DNA of 64,000 nucleotides, taken from Iris pallida. Taxonomy: Eukaryota; Streptophyta; Magnoliopsida; Asparagales; Iridaceae. The stretch's first letter is position 1, and every line of letters begins with the position of its first letter. The position numbers and the translations under genes were made by a program. This document shows, piece after piece, positions 1-11,886 of this stretch. Location of the stretch: NCBI GenBank assembly GCA_029216955.1, contig JANAVB010044018.1, positions 2,349,859-2,413,858 of the forward strand, given 5' to 3'. The notes below the pieces were generated by a model, which saw nothing but the letters and a program-made list of their open reading frames with translations, was not told the origin of the DNA and did no database searches.

Positions 1-1711
1 GGCCGTATGAGATATACCAATGCCTCATCATCAATGGATGGTCACTAGACTAAGTCAATGCAAGAGAAATAAATAAGGTGAGATAAACGACCGATAGAGT
101 CGCTTGCACCCAAGTGTGACTTGGATGCACAGTTTAAATATCATAAAACAAAATGCTAAAAATAACAACTGTAAGTAAGAATATATAATAATCACAAAGT
201 AGGGTGGCAAGGTATCTTGCCTGATGGTGCAAAGTGGCAAGCACAAGAAATCACAATGTCAGCTAAGAAACGTCACAATCTCCAACCAACTCCGGATGCT
301 GAAACAAACATCAAAAATGATCTCGGTGAAGAAGATATACCTAAGAAATGCCTGTCCAAAAGTCAAATTCTGGAACAGGGGCAAAATCGTAATTTCGGGT
401 CAAAACGATGTCCGCCGTTGGACCCACTTTGCACCGAAATGCGTGTCGAAGTCTATGGTCTCTAAAGTCATCAAACTATATGTCTACGGATTCATTTTGA
501 GGAGACGAACCCAACGGTATGTCCAATTTTGGATTCCGATGAGTTGTGCACAAAATCGCCCGTTTGGATGGGTCGCGGGCCCGCCAAAATTGGGTTCCGA
601 TTCGACCTTCTCAGAATCGAACCAAACTTGCCATGCAGGACCAGAATTTCGATCCGGACCTGTTGGCGAAAGTTTCATCTCGATTCGACGACTGTACACG
701 AAGTTATGGACAAGTTTGCAAAACGTCGATACGGAGTATCTTGACGGATACACGTTGATTTCGTCGCGCACACGCGACAAAACTGAGTTTCGTAAGTTCC
801 CACACGTCCGCAACGTCCATACGCGCCTTTCGATGCGTATAGCGCACGATCACGTCACTCGATTTGTCGGGGCGCACATCGTATCGGAGAAAAATTCAAA
901 AATTTACAAATTTGAAAACAGTTTTTCGTACAACTTTAACATCGTAAATATTAGCAGGTAGGGCGTTATAAATTATTCTAAAAGATGGGGTTGGTAGTCA
1001 TATAGGTGTTCTAAAAATTTGATCAGAAATTTCTAACAAATAATTAATGGGTTATGCAAAATTGAAGGCGAAACAGGGTTTCCTTCAGTCTTTTGTGATC
1101 TGTCTTTTGAGGCAGTTTCTCGACGATTTCTCGTCGATTTCACGAAGAAGCTAATGGGTCTCAGTTCAATCTATCAGAAGAGGTTTGTAGGGGGTTGTAT
1201 AGGCCTTACGTAGGAACTCGTAGAATCAAAAACGGTATAATAGATAGGAAGAACTTGCATCGAGAAGTGGGTACCTCGGTTGCTGAACGAAGAACCGGGA
1301 GAGTTGTTCTCGGTCGAGACGGGCGGCTGGCGAAGCTCCGGTCGACGGCGGCGGTCGCAGGCCCCTCTGGGTGGTTCGTCGGGGTTCGAGGTTTTAGGAG
1401 GAAGGTGGGTATTCGGGGGTTAGGGTTTGGTTTTCGGAGCCGTTGTATATATATTGCTCGCCACAAATCCTATTTGGAATAGGACTACAATATATGGGGC
1501 TCGGTTGGAGTTCATAGCAGCTGTGCTGCTAGCAATTAACTTTAGGAGGGGGGTTCGGGTGAGGTGGACTGGCCCCACGTGGGTTAGTCCCCTCCCCACT
1601 ACATTATTTTTTTTAATAGAATACTATGCTCCTGAGCTGAGGCTGGCCCGCCTCTTGCTGGGTGTGGCCGAGCCCAGCTATTACTTTTTCCTTTTTTTTA
1701 ACAGTAATTAG

Positions 1712-1761
<50 letters not shown>

Positions 1762-1762
1762 A

Positions 1763-1794
<32 letters not shown>

Positions 1795-1986
1795 TAAGCA
1801 AGCAATAAATTCCTAAAAATTTTAGAATTTACTATATACCTTATTTAATAGAAATATTAACAGCACACATATAATATATACACACATGCATTTCTATTTA
1901 CGTACGTATACCAAATAAATTCTAAATAATATAGAAAAATAACTCTTAAGGCACTAAAATAATTTAGGAAATATTGGGGGTTTACA
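1..1986 (-). mobile_element. Family-A Ty3/gypsy LTR, partial (window edge)
   Basis: This stretch matches the part of the two family-A LTRs that begins at 21940 and 31328 and ends at 25390 and 33388. It closes with the same GGGGGTTTACA end at 1986, where it abuts copia protease coding sequence. Read on the minus strand, 1986 is the 5' TG end of the LTR, so any internal domain of this copy lies to the left, outside the window, or the copy is a solo LTR. Positions about 1-960 match the other two copies well. Positions about 960-1700 differ much more, so this is an older or different subfamily copy. Several open frames cross it (for example 224-961) but they resemble no protein and are not counted as genes. 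Confidence 0.85.
1713..1794. repeat. AT microsatellite in family-A LTR
   Basis: A (TA)n tract of about 47 bases, then a short spacer and a second AT tract. AT tracts occur at the equivalent place near the 5' end of all three family-A LTRs, so the repeat probably belongs to the LTR itself. Confidence 0.9.
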
Positions 1987-4075
1987 TCAACTAAATGGCT
2001 TATGCTGAGTAGATTATGTTTTAACTCGGTAACTAGACAAACATCTTTAATCAAAGGGTAGGGAGCCTTACTAATGTCACCGATACCGATTATGTACCCT
2101 CTCAAATTATTACCGAAGGAGATGTATCCTTCTTTATTCTTCTTCGACAATATTGTGAATAATGATGCATCACCGGTCATGTGCTGTGCACAACCGCTGT
2201 CGAGGATCCATTTCCTTCTAGCATGTGAAGGGCGTCCTACCTACAAAACAGTTTGCAGATGAAACTATTGATACCTATTTCTTATAGGGTCATGACATGT
2301 TAGTCTTTGGTATCCATGCATAAATATTTAAATTTACTAACTTTCTGATTCTATATGCAGAGGATATATGACCAATGAGGCCACAATAATGGCATTTTGC
2401 ATGTTGAGTGTTGAAAGTTGTGTGAGGTGCATGATTGGTAGGTTCTGGTTTTCTAGTGTAGAAAAATACATGCCTATTAGTCTTCTTTGGCAGTGGTTTG
2501 GTATGGTTTGGTCTGACAGTGTTTGGTTTGGGTATGTTCCGATGATTCGATAATTAACACGTGTTAGAATAGGAAGCAGCAACTTCAGGCCATTTTCCTA
2601 AACAAATTTCCAACTTTTTGGAGGTGTCATATAATCTAGTATAGTCAGATATAAGTGTTTCCATTCTGACTTGTACACACTGGAGACTCTTTCTCACCTT
2701 AGATAGGTCTTCCTTTAGCTGGATGATAGTTTGGTCTTTTTCTTCGGATAACTTGGTAGTCTCGTGCAACAATAGCTTAATAGAAGAAAACTTACCAGAC
2801 TCAATAGAAGCAACATTATTTTTAACATCAGCTAGTTGGTCGGTAAGTCTTCCTATCTCATCTTTGTACTCTTTAAGTACCTTCTTAGAGGTTTCATATT
2901 TACTATGCAGTTTCATGTAGTCATTTAACAGGTCACTGAAAGCCTCTCCTAGTTGCTCAAAAGTGAAATCATCATAAGGATCAAATAGAGGATTAGTGGT
3001 TACCTGATCACAAGCCATCAAGCACACATTTGTAGCGTCATCCGATTGTTCGTCTTCTGAGTCGCTGGCTTCGCTCTCTTGTCATATGCTTGTATTGGCG
3101 TACTTCCTTGATGTAGATCTCTTCAGGTAGCCTTTATCATATTTGCTACTTTTTTTTATTGATGATGATGCTGTTGGACAATCTTTCTTCGTATATCCTT
3201 TATTCTTACATCCGTAGCAAATAGATCTTCCTCGTTGTTGTTGTCGTTGCTGTCTTTTATTCTTCTATTGAATCTCATGAACTTCTTGAATTTTCTTACC
3301 AGAAGAGCTTGATCTTCAGAGTCAGAGTCGCTGCCGTTAGAATCATTTTCAACAGTTCTTCTATGTTGAGCCTTGAAAGCGATCGACTTCTCTGACTTCT
3401 CCTTTGGTGTAATATCTTCAAAGTCTTGAAGTTCCAACTCGTGAGTGAGTAGCTTACCCATGAGTGTTTCCAGAGACATTATTGAGAGGTCATTTACTTC
3501 AATGATTGCTGTAGCCTTTGGAATCCAGTTCTTCGTGAAAGCTCGTAAAAGTTTGCGAATCTTCTCATGGTTACTGTATTCCTTGCCAAATGAAGACAAA
3601 GGATTTATAATATCTAGGAATCTCATAAACATCTGAGTGACGAATTCATTTGGCTTCATCTTGAACGCCTCATACTCTTGAGTAAGTCTGCTGTTCTTTG
3701 ACTCCTTGACTTGCGTTATTCCTTCGTGGGTTAATTCGAGAAGTTTCTACACTTCATTCGATGTTGTGCAAGTCGATACCCTGTTAAACTCAGTTCTGTC
3801 TAAAGCACAAAATAAAACGTTAATAGCACGTGCGTCAAGACTGGCCTTTTTTGTCATCCTCAGTATATTTATCATGGGATTTATCAAGTAAAACTCCCTC
3901 AACAATAATATGAGGAGGCATTTTGTAGCCATCAATAACTATAGACCATAAGTCAAAATCAAGAAATTTTAAGAAGAAACTCATCCATGTTTTTCCAATA
4001 AGTGTAGTTTGTGCCGTCAAACAGTGGAGGTCTGTTTGTGGCTTGGCCTTTACTTATGAATTTCATAGTTGCCAT
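1987..4075 (-). pseudogene. Copia gag-protease polyprotein, broken (M1)
   Basis: Gag would coat the element RNA in cytoplasmic particles and protease would cut the polyprotein. I place the start at the ATG at 4075, the first one after the primer site; it begins MATMKFISKG and is followed by the LFDGTNYTYW motif typical of plant copia Gag. A UBN2-type Gag body follows (3659-3156), then an acidic coiled-coil-like stretch (3027-2554). The zinc knuckle near 3190 reads CYGCKNKGYTKKDC, with Tyr where His is required, and sits in a shifted frame. The protease motif WILDSGCAQHMTGD is visible near 2215-2160. Frameshifts and stops separate at least four blocks. It cannot make a full product. Confidence 0.85.
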
Positions 4076-4150
4076 GTGTTATACTGTGATTTATATAGCA
4101 ATTAAGAATAATTGAATATAACTGCAATTTTACCTTACTTTACCTATATA

Positions 4151-4166
4151 ACCAGCTCTGATACCA
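4151..4166 (-). other. Primer-binding site, tRNA-iMet (M1)
   Basis: The minus strand reads TGGTATCAGAGCTGGT, complementary to the 3' end of plant initiator methionine tRNA. It lies two bases after the LTR end, the usual place for priming minus-strand DNA synthesis. Confidence 0.92.
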
Positions 4167-4168
4167 AT

Positions 4169-5222
4169 TGAAGGAACGAAGTCGTAAAGCAGAATACTCT
4201 AGAGGGAGGGTGAATAGAGTAGGCAACGAAATATTGCTAATTAAAAATGTGTCAGCAGTAAGATCACAAAATTAAATCAATAATCACAAAACAATGATTG
4301 TAAAAGAAATAAGATAAGAAGGCAAACGCAAACACAGCGATGTATACTGGTTTTTCTCTTGTGGAGACTAGTCCAGTCGGAAGAACTCTAGCTTCCAGTT
4401 GAATCCATTATTGGAAAATCTCGCAAGTTTTCATACGAAGTCCTTGCAACTGTTACAGACGCGAGCTTTGATACGAAGAACTCAACCAACTTCAATTTTG
4501 AAGAGTCTTTCATCAATCAAGCCTCTGATTACATTTTCTCTGAAATCTTCTAGACCGCACCGTACGGGCAAATTGACTAAAGAATTGTATCTGGCTTGGG
4601 ATTTGAAAATGAAAGCGTTTTAGAATTCTTTGGAAAGAAACGTAAGCTTAGAAGAGAAGAGATCAAAGTCAATGAGTGATTTGAAATGATAAGAATTCTT
4701 GTCTATTTATAGTTTTTCTAAAGGCAGAACTCTCGCAGAATTCGGACAGAACTCTATGTAACAATCTGCAACTGAAGGGAGACCAAGTTTTTCAAACGTT
4801 CGAAAATCAAACGGTCACAAACCGAACTCTGGCCGAACTAGGGCCGAGTTCTGTCAGGGTTGGTTAGGGTTTTTCAAAAATAATTTTTGTGCTTTTTAAA
4901 ATCCTTCAGAAGCTTTTGTAAATAAGGGATGATTTTCAAAAACATAGGTCATTTTTAAAAGCAATTTTGGATAGCCTATTTGCCAGTACGACTCGGTGTA
5001 CAATGTATTCCTAGACTCAATAAAAGTAAAAATTATATTGCATAAAGAAATACAGTATCGAGTGGCAAACATAGCTTCAGTCTTGAACTGAGTAGATATC
5101 CGATCTTGATCAGTGTCCAAGTGTCCAAAACGTCTTGAGTAAACATTTGAGTATCTCCGTATATCGAGACAGAGTTTGATCAATTATTAAAATCTAGTTT
5201 GGCCATGACCAATGGACCAACA
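4169..5222 (-). mobile_element. 5' LTR of copia M1
   Basis: 1054 bp bounded by TGTTGG and CTTCA on the minus strand. It aligns with the LTR at 50612-51639, including the stretch around TACTCTAGAGGGAG near the primer site. A TATA box (CTATAAATAG on the minus strand) lies at 4703-4712 and probably marks the U3/R boundary. Confidence 0.88.
4703..4712 (-). promoter_or_regulatory. TATA box of M1 LTR
   Basis: CTATAAATAG on the minus strand. The same motif stands at the matching place in the LTRs of elements E (35866-35875) and D (51125-51134). Confidence 0.7.
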
Positions 5223-7187
5223 GCCTCTACTTTCGAGGGGGCTCAATCTAGGACGCTGTAGTGCCCCGTCCCTACATCGTGCCCTATTTTTGTCCACGGC
5301 GTACGCAAGAAAAGAACACTGTCGCTATTGATTCGGTCGGGACCGATAGGTCGGAATCGGTCGAATCGGTCGAACTAGAACGGTTGAATTAAGATCCATT
5401 CCCCGTTATGGAATGGCTTCTTCGGAACCAAGTCCCATATTCAGCGGGTTGTGCCCCAAGGATTTGTTATGCGGCTGAGTCGGAAAAGACCTCTTGTTGC
5501 TCTGGTTTTCATGCCGTGCTTGATTTGACTTTGGCTTTGATTTTTGTGAATGTGTTTTCGTGAATATTTTTGATGGTTTTTCATGACTTGCATTTTCGAG
5601 CTTGGCATTCATATCGAACTTCCTAGAATTACACAGTGTTCTAATCAGCTGCTTATGCGATTACAGAAGATCGCGTAGGCGACGTCAGCACAACCAACCA
5701 GTCTCTCGCCTGAAGCAAGTCTAGGGTGAGTGGCTGACCTCCTTCGCCTCGACCCTCTATTTCAAAATCAATATGAAGTTAAATGAATGCTTATCATCAA
5801 ATTGTGGAATCAAAGATATCATTGCACGATTCTTCACGAAATACTTGCCATCAAATTGTCGATATTGAAAATGGAAAACATGCTTTCTTATGCAATTCCA
5901 CTTGGCCTATGAAAAATAATGAATGAATCGGTTAACGTTTATTGCAACGATATGGCTAAGTGAGTAAATTGACTAAGTTCAAAAGAAATGCTAAGTTTTG
6001 CAACTAAAAGAGAAAGGATAAGGTATCACGCCCCAGTTCCGGAATACGGGGACGTACATGGCCAGCTACACCGTATAAGGTACGAATACGCTATACGGTG
6101 ATGACAGCTGTCCAGTTTGGTTGGGTATTCTAGCATGCAATCAATCTATGGCCTAAATCCGATCTCATATCCACAGGCAAATCACAATGAATCAACATCA
6201 AGAGAGATAATCATATGGAAAGCAGGGAATACTCATATGAAAATCAGGAATCTACAATACAGAATAATAATATAGACAAGTATACCTTCCCACAGTTCCT
6301 AGCATGGTCTGGAACTGAAGCACACCCTCCAAGTCAAGTCTGGAAGATCCACCGGGTCGGTCTCAGACAATCTGGGAACAATCCAGGGTTGGTCAGGCCA
6401 ACCGCAGTAAGTACCAGAAAGGAAGGCTCAAGGTCGGGCGAAGAGAACCAGCATGATAAAATATGACAAGAATAACATCTAAAAACAGTAAATAAAGGTA
6501 AGGGATCGTGAGGTACCAATGCACGATATCAATCCACAAGTATAGTGAAGCTAACACAATCACAACCTCCCTAACATCCACTAACACCTGCATTGCCAGC
6601 TGGAAATCAATATCAGCTGGCTAGCAGGCAACAAGCCAAACAACACAGAAGGACAAGCGGCCACACAATGCCTACGGCTTGCTATTATTAGCTAACTAGG
6701 GTTATCACAGGCCTAATTACTAACAAGATGTAATGAGACTTCAAAGTCCAGCTCCTGCTTGCTACTACCCGAATGGCCCCAGCAAAGAAAAAGATAGATA
6801 TAGCCGGCACACTGCAGTAAGATACATGTGCCCTAAAAAAGTGCCACACTCGACGGAGGGCTGGGAATGCGCTCATCTCGACGGATAGCAACAATCCCTA
6901 GTATATATATAGATACATAGGGCCGGGGCCAGACAAGCAACAGGTCACTGGGAAGTCCCCATGAACTACATGATTAATCTAGTTATTAGCCTAGTCGGTT
7001 TCATTGTGGATCCCTGACCGTGGTACTCAGGGATCCATGTCCTAGACATGATGCAAGGCAAGACTGGACTGGTGGCTTATACAAGCACAATCAAGAGAAA
7101 TCAACCACGGTGTCAAGACGGGGTCATGCCTAGCAAGTCAGGACTGGCTGTCGCAACAGCGGTCAAGAGTAAACATGTCATGTCAAG

Positions 7188-7312
7188 AGTACTAGTCAGG
7201 AGTGCGCCACCACGGGCCACTATCAAGAATCAAAAGTATACATTCCAGGTTTACTGTCAAGTCCAGAGTGCTAGTCAGGAGTGCACCTCCACGGGCCACT
7301 AATCAAGAATCA
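7188..7312. repeat. Two-copy direct repeat, about 48 bp
   Basis: A unit with CTAGTCAGGAGTGC, CACGGGCCACTA and TCAAGAATCAA occurs at about 7188-7235 and again at about 7270-7312 with small changes. It lies inside the solo LTR. Confidence 0.75.
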
Positions 7313-8390
7313 AGACAGGTCCAGGTCATCGTGTAATACCAGGAACAAGGTCAAACCTATCAGTCACAAGAAGTCACATGCCCAAATCGTGACATGGATA
7401 TCAAGTCGGGTACAAGATCAGAATCTCTACTATAATAGTCTCTCAAGTACACATGGGAACCTACAGCTCAAATCATCAAGTCGATCCATCTACCTTATCA
7501 AACTATCAGGAGTCTCCTAGCTACGATGGAAATCAATATCATGTCAGGAAGGTCAATAACCAAATATCCAAGCTAATCACTATAAGCAATGCTAGGCCCT
7601 CTGGCTCACAAGAATCCTCCAAGGCAATGATCACAAGCCACTAGAAAACGAGCCCCTCTAACTACCAAGACATAGCAATCAAACCAGGTTTCCCCAACTA
7701 CCGGAATACACAAAGGTACCAGGTTTTGGGCATTTGGGAAGTCGAGTAAAAATTATATAATAATACCCTCAATATTCTCCTCGTTCTACAAAATATTCGA
7801 AAATCACCAAAACCCAAGAATCCACATAGATCCACCAAGTCAATATCCCGAGATCGTACTCTCCATAATACTCAATCCTCAGTCATATCCACAAGTCACA
7901 ACTCCCAATACATAGGACAACTGTCAGCTCTATCTGACTAGACTAGGACAACCCCTAGGATGAAGGGTCAGGGGACAAGAGTCTGGTAATAAATATCGCC
8001 GGAAGTGGCAAGGATTACACGGACCGTTCTGGAGCAAATCCACAATCCTTAAACCAAATAAGGACCAGGGTTGCAGACCGTCTCCCGAGTGGAACCGCTC
8101 TCCTTACGCTATCCGACGGACAAGACAGATCAGGAGATAGGCGACTGATCTAGTCTAGAGTCTACCTAGCAAGCAATGGGATCAGGTATACTATACCAAG
8201 GTGAACAGGCACGAGCCCAGTCCAGCAAACCAAAGGCATGATTCTGCCCAATCCTTCGAACCAAATTCTCGATCGAGAATTCTGGAAAAATCCGGCAGAG
8301 TCTTCTCTGTATTCTGGACGGGAGCTCCCAGCAAATTGGGGCTAAAATCCACTCGGCGCAACCCGCCGCGAAATCGCAGAAGCGCAGGCT

Positions 8391-8575
8391 GAGAATACTA
8401 AGTCTCAGCTACCAGCAGCACTATGATGCGTACTGGGAACAAGTCGATAGCCGAGAACACTAAGTCTCGGCCTCCAGCAGCACTACGATGCGTACTGGAA
8501 AATCAATCGAACCCGAGACCACTAAGTCCCGGCCTCCAACAGTGCTACAACGCGTACTGGGCGCCAAGCCAACAT
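8391..8575. repeat. Three tandem copies of a ~63-bp unit
   Basis: Each unit has GAGAAYACTAAGTCTC, a CCAGCAGCACTA-like segment and GCGTACTGG. Copies start near 8391, 8453 and 8515. Variation between units is about 10-20% by eye. They lie inside the solo LTR. Confidence 0.85.
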
Positions 8576-9109
8576 GCATAATAATAAAATAACCGCCTCG
8601 CAGGGCGCATCATAGCACATGCTCGTAATTCTAACCCAAGCGCAATCACAGCCACAAGAATAGTTCGCCAAGCCGTTACCCGACCGCGAGTCGGTCACGG
8701 GGCATACAGGGACAATCCATACATGTGAGTCGTGCTCGTGTCCTCGGAGGTGTGGATGACCCATCCGAGTTGTCCGATACGGTCTATCCCGGTATCGGAC
8801 CAAGCTATCCTAAGTTATCATCATGACAGATCTACTACTAGGCTACACTAATCATGGTTATAAAATTTACAAGTACAAATTAATTAAATGAAATAAAATC
8901 CAGAAGAGAGGGCAAGAGCCGTCGATGAGCAAGGGATACTTGCCTAGAGGGCTCGGCTAGGTAAGCAAGTCTTCGGCAGTCGCGATCCAAGCTAGCATGC
9001 CAATCGAGATCCTCAGAACACACAATAAATAATCATCAGCACCAAATAAAAAAAAATAATAGAATAATCACAAGAGATGGCAGAAGGCTATACCGTACGG
9101 GTCCCGCAA

Positions 9110-9860
9110 GCAGCATAGGAATCTGGCACGAAAACCGAGGCACGCGGACCGATACGAGCACGCAAATCGAGACGCATACGTATATCGAGACGCGTACGAG
9201 AATCGAGAGAACACGAATATCGAGACAAACGAGAAATGTAAACGTGTACGTAAATCGAGACGTCCACGTAAATCGAGACGACCCAAGGTCCAAGGAGCAC
9301 GTAAATCGATGCGGCACACAAATCGATGTGTGTACGCAAATCGAAAAGGTGCAGAGTTCAATGCGGCACACAACCGAGGCGGCACGCAAATCGGTGCGTG
9401 CACGCAAACCGAGGCAACACAAGATATAATATGACACGTAAATCGATACAACACGCAAATCGGTGCGTGCACGCAAATCGAGGTGGTACGGGTCACGAGG
9501 TAGGCACAAAGGCCGAGACACGAGGATCGAAACAACGCACTAACCGAGGTGGCACGTTGCCCGAGGTAGCGCGGGGCTCGAGACGTCCCGCTGCCCAAGG
9601 CAGCGCGTGGATCGAGGTGCACGGAAAATGGGATGACACATAAATCGAGGCACACATCTCGAGAAGCACGGGGAACGAGGGATCACGCAAATCGAGATAG
9701 CACACAACCCAATCAGCACGGGGCCCATAGTGTCCCGCTGCTCGAGGCGTGCACGGAGCTCGAAGCACGCAACCCAAGGAGAGGCACGGAGCACGAGGGC
9801 TCACTGCCCGAGAAGCACGCAGGCCGAGAGGGCTCGCTGCTCGAGCGGCGCGGGGCCCAA
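9110..9860. repeat. Degenerate minisatellite, AAATCGAG-type units
   Basis: About 750 bp in which units of roughly 18-22 bp such as CACGCAAATCGAGACG or CACGTAAATCGATGCG recur dozens of times with changing spacing. Open frames across it on both strands are periodic by-products and not genes. Confidence 0.85.
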
Positions 9861-9879
9861 GGGCGTCCCGCCGCTCGAG

Positions 9880-10640
9880 GCAACGCTGTCCCCGTGCGCG
9901 GCGGCTGCTCGCCGGAGAGAAGAGAAGAGAAAGGGGCGGAGGAGCTGGGAAGAGAGGGGAGCGGTTACCAGGGAGGTGACGGCGGCGGCGCCCAAGTCAC
10001 GGCGGCGCTGGAGGCGACCCGCGGGGGCGCGACGCCCTGGGCGGCCGGAGGAGATAGAAACGACGACGATGGCGGAGGGGGCCGGAGGCTGCGGAGGAGA
10101 TGGTGGTGAGGGCGGTGCTGGCGGTGGCGGCCGCAGCGGAGGCCGGAGGGGGCGACGATGATGATGATGGTCGTGGAAGTGGTGGTGGAGACGGTGGCTG
10201 ACGGTGGCGGCTCCGGGAAGAGGGAGCTCAGGGAGGAGGCGACGAAGGCGGTCGCGGTGCTGGTGGGTGATGGAGGAGGCGCTCGTGGATGAAGGCGGCG
10301 GAGGAGGCCGGCCGTGGGGATGACAGCGATGGCGGCGATGATGGTGGAGGAGATAACGATAATGGTGGTGCTGGCGGGAAAGGTGGCCGGAGGGGCTAGG
10401 CCAGGGAAGAGCGGGAGATAGGGGAAGCTCGGGAAGGGGACTGGGAAGAGGGAAGAAGAGTGAGGAAGAGAGAGCTGAGAGAGAGAGGGGATTTGGGGGG
10501 GTTCTCCAGGGAAGAGAGAGAGGAGATTTCGGGAGAGAGAGAGAGGGAAAGGTGAGGTAGGAGAGAGGGAGTGGGCGAGTGATGTGAGGGGGAGTAGATA
10601 TTTTGGGAGGATAGTTTAGGAACAAGAAAATTAATAATAA
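9880..10640. other. GC-rich, purine-skewed block inside solo LTR
   Basis: The plus strand is dominated by GGAGG, GGCGG and GAGAGAG runs; the minus strand is C/T-rich with CTCTCTCTC stretches. Pyrimidine-rich leaders are common just downstream of plant transcription starts, so on the minus strand this may be the transcribed 5' leader of the LTR. A 328-codon open frame (10787-9801, minus) gives only Leu/Pro/His/Arg-rich low-complexity sequence and I do not call it a gene. Confidence 0.5.
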
Positions 10641-11734
10641 TAATAATAATGAGGATAAAATTACCTCCAAAAAAATAATAAAAATTTTAAAAATACCCCA
10701 AAAATTAAAATCCTCCAAATAAAATAATACGGTCAAATACGTACTCCAAAATAGGAATATTACGTAAGGTTCTAGAAAAGAGAGCATTTTTCAAGACTCT
10801 GTAAAACGGCCATTGGACAACTTGTCGACAAGGTGTAGTTCCCTCGAACGGTTGTCTAGGCCAAGGAACCAATTCGGCCCGGGAGAAACGAGTATAGCAA
10901 GCGCCATCCTTACATCGGCGTGGGTTATTCGAGAACTTTTGTACAGGGCTCGCTACCCACCTCGAAAGGGTCACCGTCTAACCCAGCTATAGTTCGTGAT
11001 GGCTTGACATTGCAAGTGACGTTCATACCTTTTCACTGCTTAACTAATGTACGTGACACGGGGTGAATATGATAGCTGCTTAATGTATACAATTTCATAT
11101 GCTTGCCTCAAAACATGTTAACATGCAAATCGATCAGGATGGTTAGAAAGATCACAGAAATAGCTAGCTAACATGTTTATAAAACTTCTTGAATCAAATG
11201 CAGAGCTTGGATTTTAATTAGCCATTTGCCAGTACATGTGATCGTACTGATCCTCGCTCTTCGCAGGTCCCGTTAATCAGGAAGGACGTGCCAACTTGCT
11301 TAGCGACGTTCGTTATTTTGAAGCTTCGGCCGTACGTTGAAGACTTTCCCCGTAACTCCACTTTTGAAGACTCTCTACTGTCCAACAAAGATGGCTCAGC
11401 ATCCCTCCATTCCAGGTTACTAGAATATTCTGTTATAAATTGAGGGATGTGTGCAATGTATGGAACGGCTATCTCATCAGCACTCTTTTGTAATTGAGTC
11501 ATGTTGTAGCCCGCACGGCATGAGTCCTATACTGGAGTCTGTAAATGATGTCTATTATCAATAAAGATCAAAGTCCTCTTTACTTAATGTGTGATTCAAT
11601 TTGTCTGCTTGCTCTCTTAGATCTCGTATTTCAAATTACCTTATGACTATGCCTTGTGCGATCGCAAATTAGGTTTGCACGGCATCAGGCCCGGGGGACG
11701 ACTATCGATTCAACAGAATTGGGGTGTGACATAA

Positions 11735-11746
11735 TGGTATCAGAGC
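11735..11746 (+). other. Primer-binding site, tRNA-iMet (C)
   Basis: TGGTATCAGAGC three bases after the LTR end. The equivalent site in the second C fragment is at 50345-50356. Confidence 0.9.
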
Positions 11747-11886
11747 ACGGCTTTACATCCTTCGTCTCTAGTGTCGAGTTCTAGTCTCAAACAGTCGACC
11801 TCGTGTCGATAAGATGAGTTGTTCCATACGCTGAACCCAGGACATTTCTGAAACTAACGAGGGTTGCCTTTCTTTTCCCTACAGTT

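Larger units (their letters stand above)
1987..5222 (-). mobile_element. Copia element M1 (Maximus/SIRE-like), 5' part
   Basis: On the minus strand the order is LTR (5222-4169), tRNA-iMet primer site, gag, then the first part of protease. The element stops at 1987, where a family-A LTR has been inserted, so reverse transcriptase, integrase and the 3' LTR lie left of the window if they survive. Its gag and LTR closely resemble copia element D (50612-62763) and more distantly element E. It is placed in the Maximus/SIRE group because of gag size and the related elements' extra ORF; this lineage call is inference. Confidence 0.85.
6024..10764 (-). mobile_element. Solo LTR, 4.7 kb, chromovirus-type, with TAAGG duplication
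   Basis: Flanked by TAAGG at 6019-6023 and 10765-10769, and absent from the matching site near 49382. Its left end (TATCACGCCCCAGT, then AATACGG, GGAC, GTAC, GGCCAGCTAC) parallels the end of family-A LTRs (TGTAACGCCCCAGT and the same following blocks), so it is a distant minus-strand relative. Both terminal dinucleotides have decayed (TA and CG instead of TG and CA). It contains a 63-bp tandem repeat, a degenerate AAATCGAG minisatellite and a GC-rich purine-skewed block. No PR, RT or integrase sequence is present. Confidence 0.85.
5257..11731 (+). mobile_element. 5' LTR of gypsy element C, split by a solo LTR
   Basis: The LTR starts at TGTAGTGCCC and ends at GTGTGACA, three bases before a tRNA-iMet primer site. 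Removing the solo LTR and one target copy leaves about 1.73 kb. The right-hand fragment at 48732-50411 is an uninterrupted relative and shows the empty site. The start at 5257 rests only on TG plus the GCCCCG context, so it is the weaker boundary. The 34 bp between 5222 and 5257 are unassigned. Confidence 0.8.

Noticed and set aside
224..961. 245-codon open frame on the plus strand near the left edge
   Set aside because: Lies in a family-A LTR; the matching frames in the other two LTRs are broken, and the translation resembles nothing.
6902..6911. TATATATATA as the core promoter of the solo LTR
   Set aside because: AT-rich palindrome with no support from position or a related copy; too weak to annotate.
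9110..9860. Possible coding repeats on both strands
   Set aside because: The frames simply follow the minisatellite period; open in several frames with no conserved protein pattern.
9801..10787. 328-codon open frame on the minus strand
   Set aside because: Low-complexity Leu/Pro/Ser/His/Arg sequence caused by purine/pyrimidine skew inside a solo LTR; no domain, and other frames here are also open.
11218..11502. 94-codon frame on the minus strand in the C LTR
   Set aside because: Not open in the C2 copy at 49860-50110; lies wholly in an LTR.
11735..11746. tRNA gene at tRNA-like sequences (also 4151, 35300, 36760, 44168, 50345)
   Set aside because: Only the 3'-end complement of a tRNA is present, at LTR borders; these are primer-binding sites.
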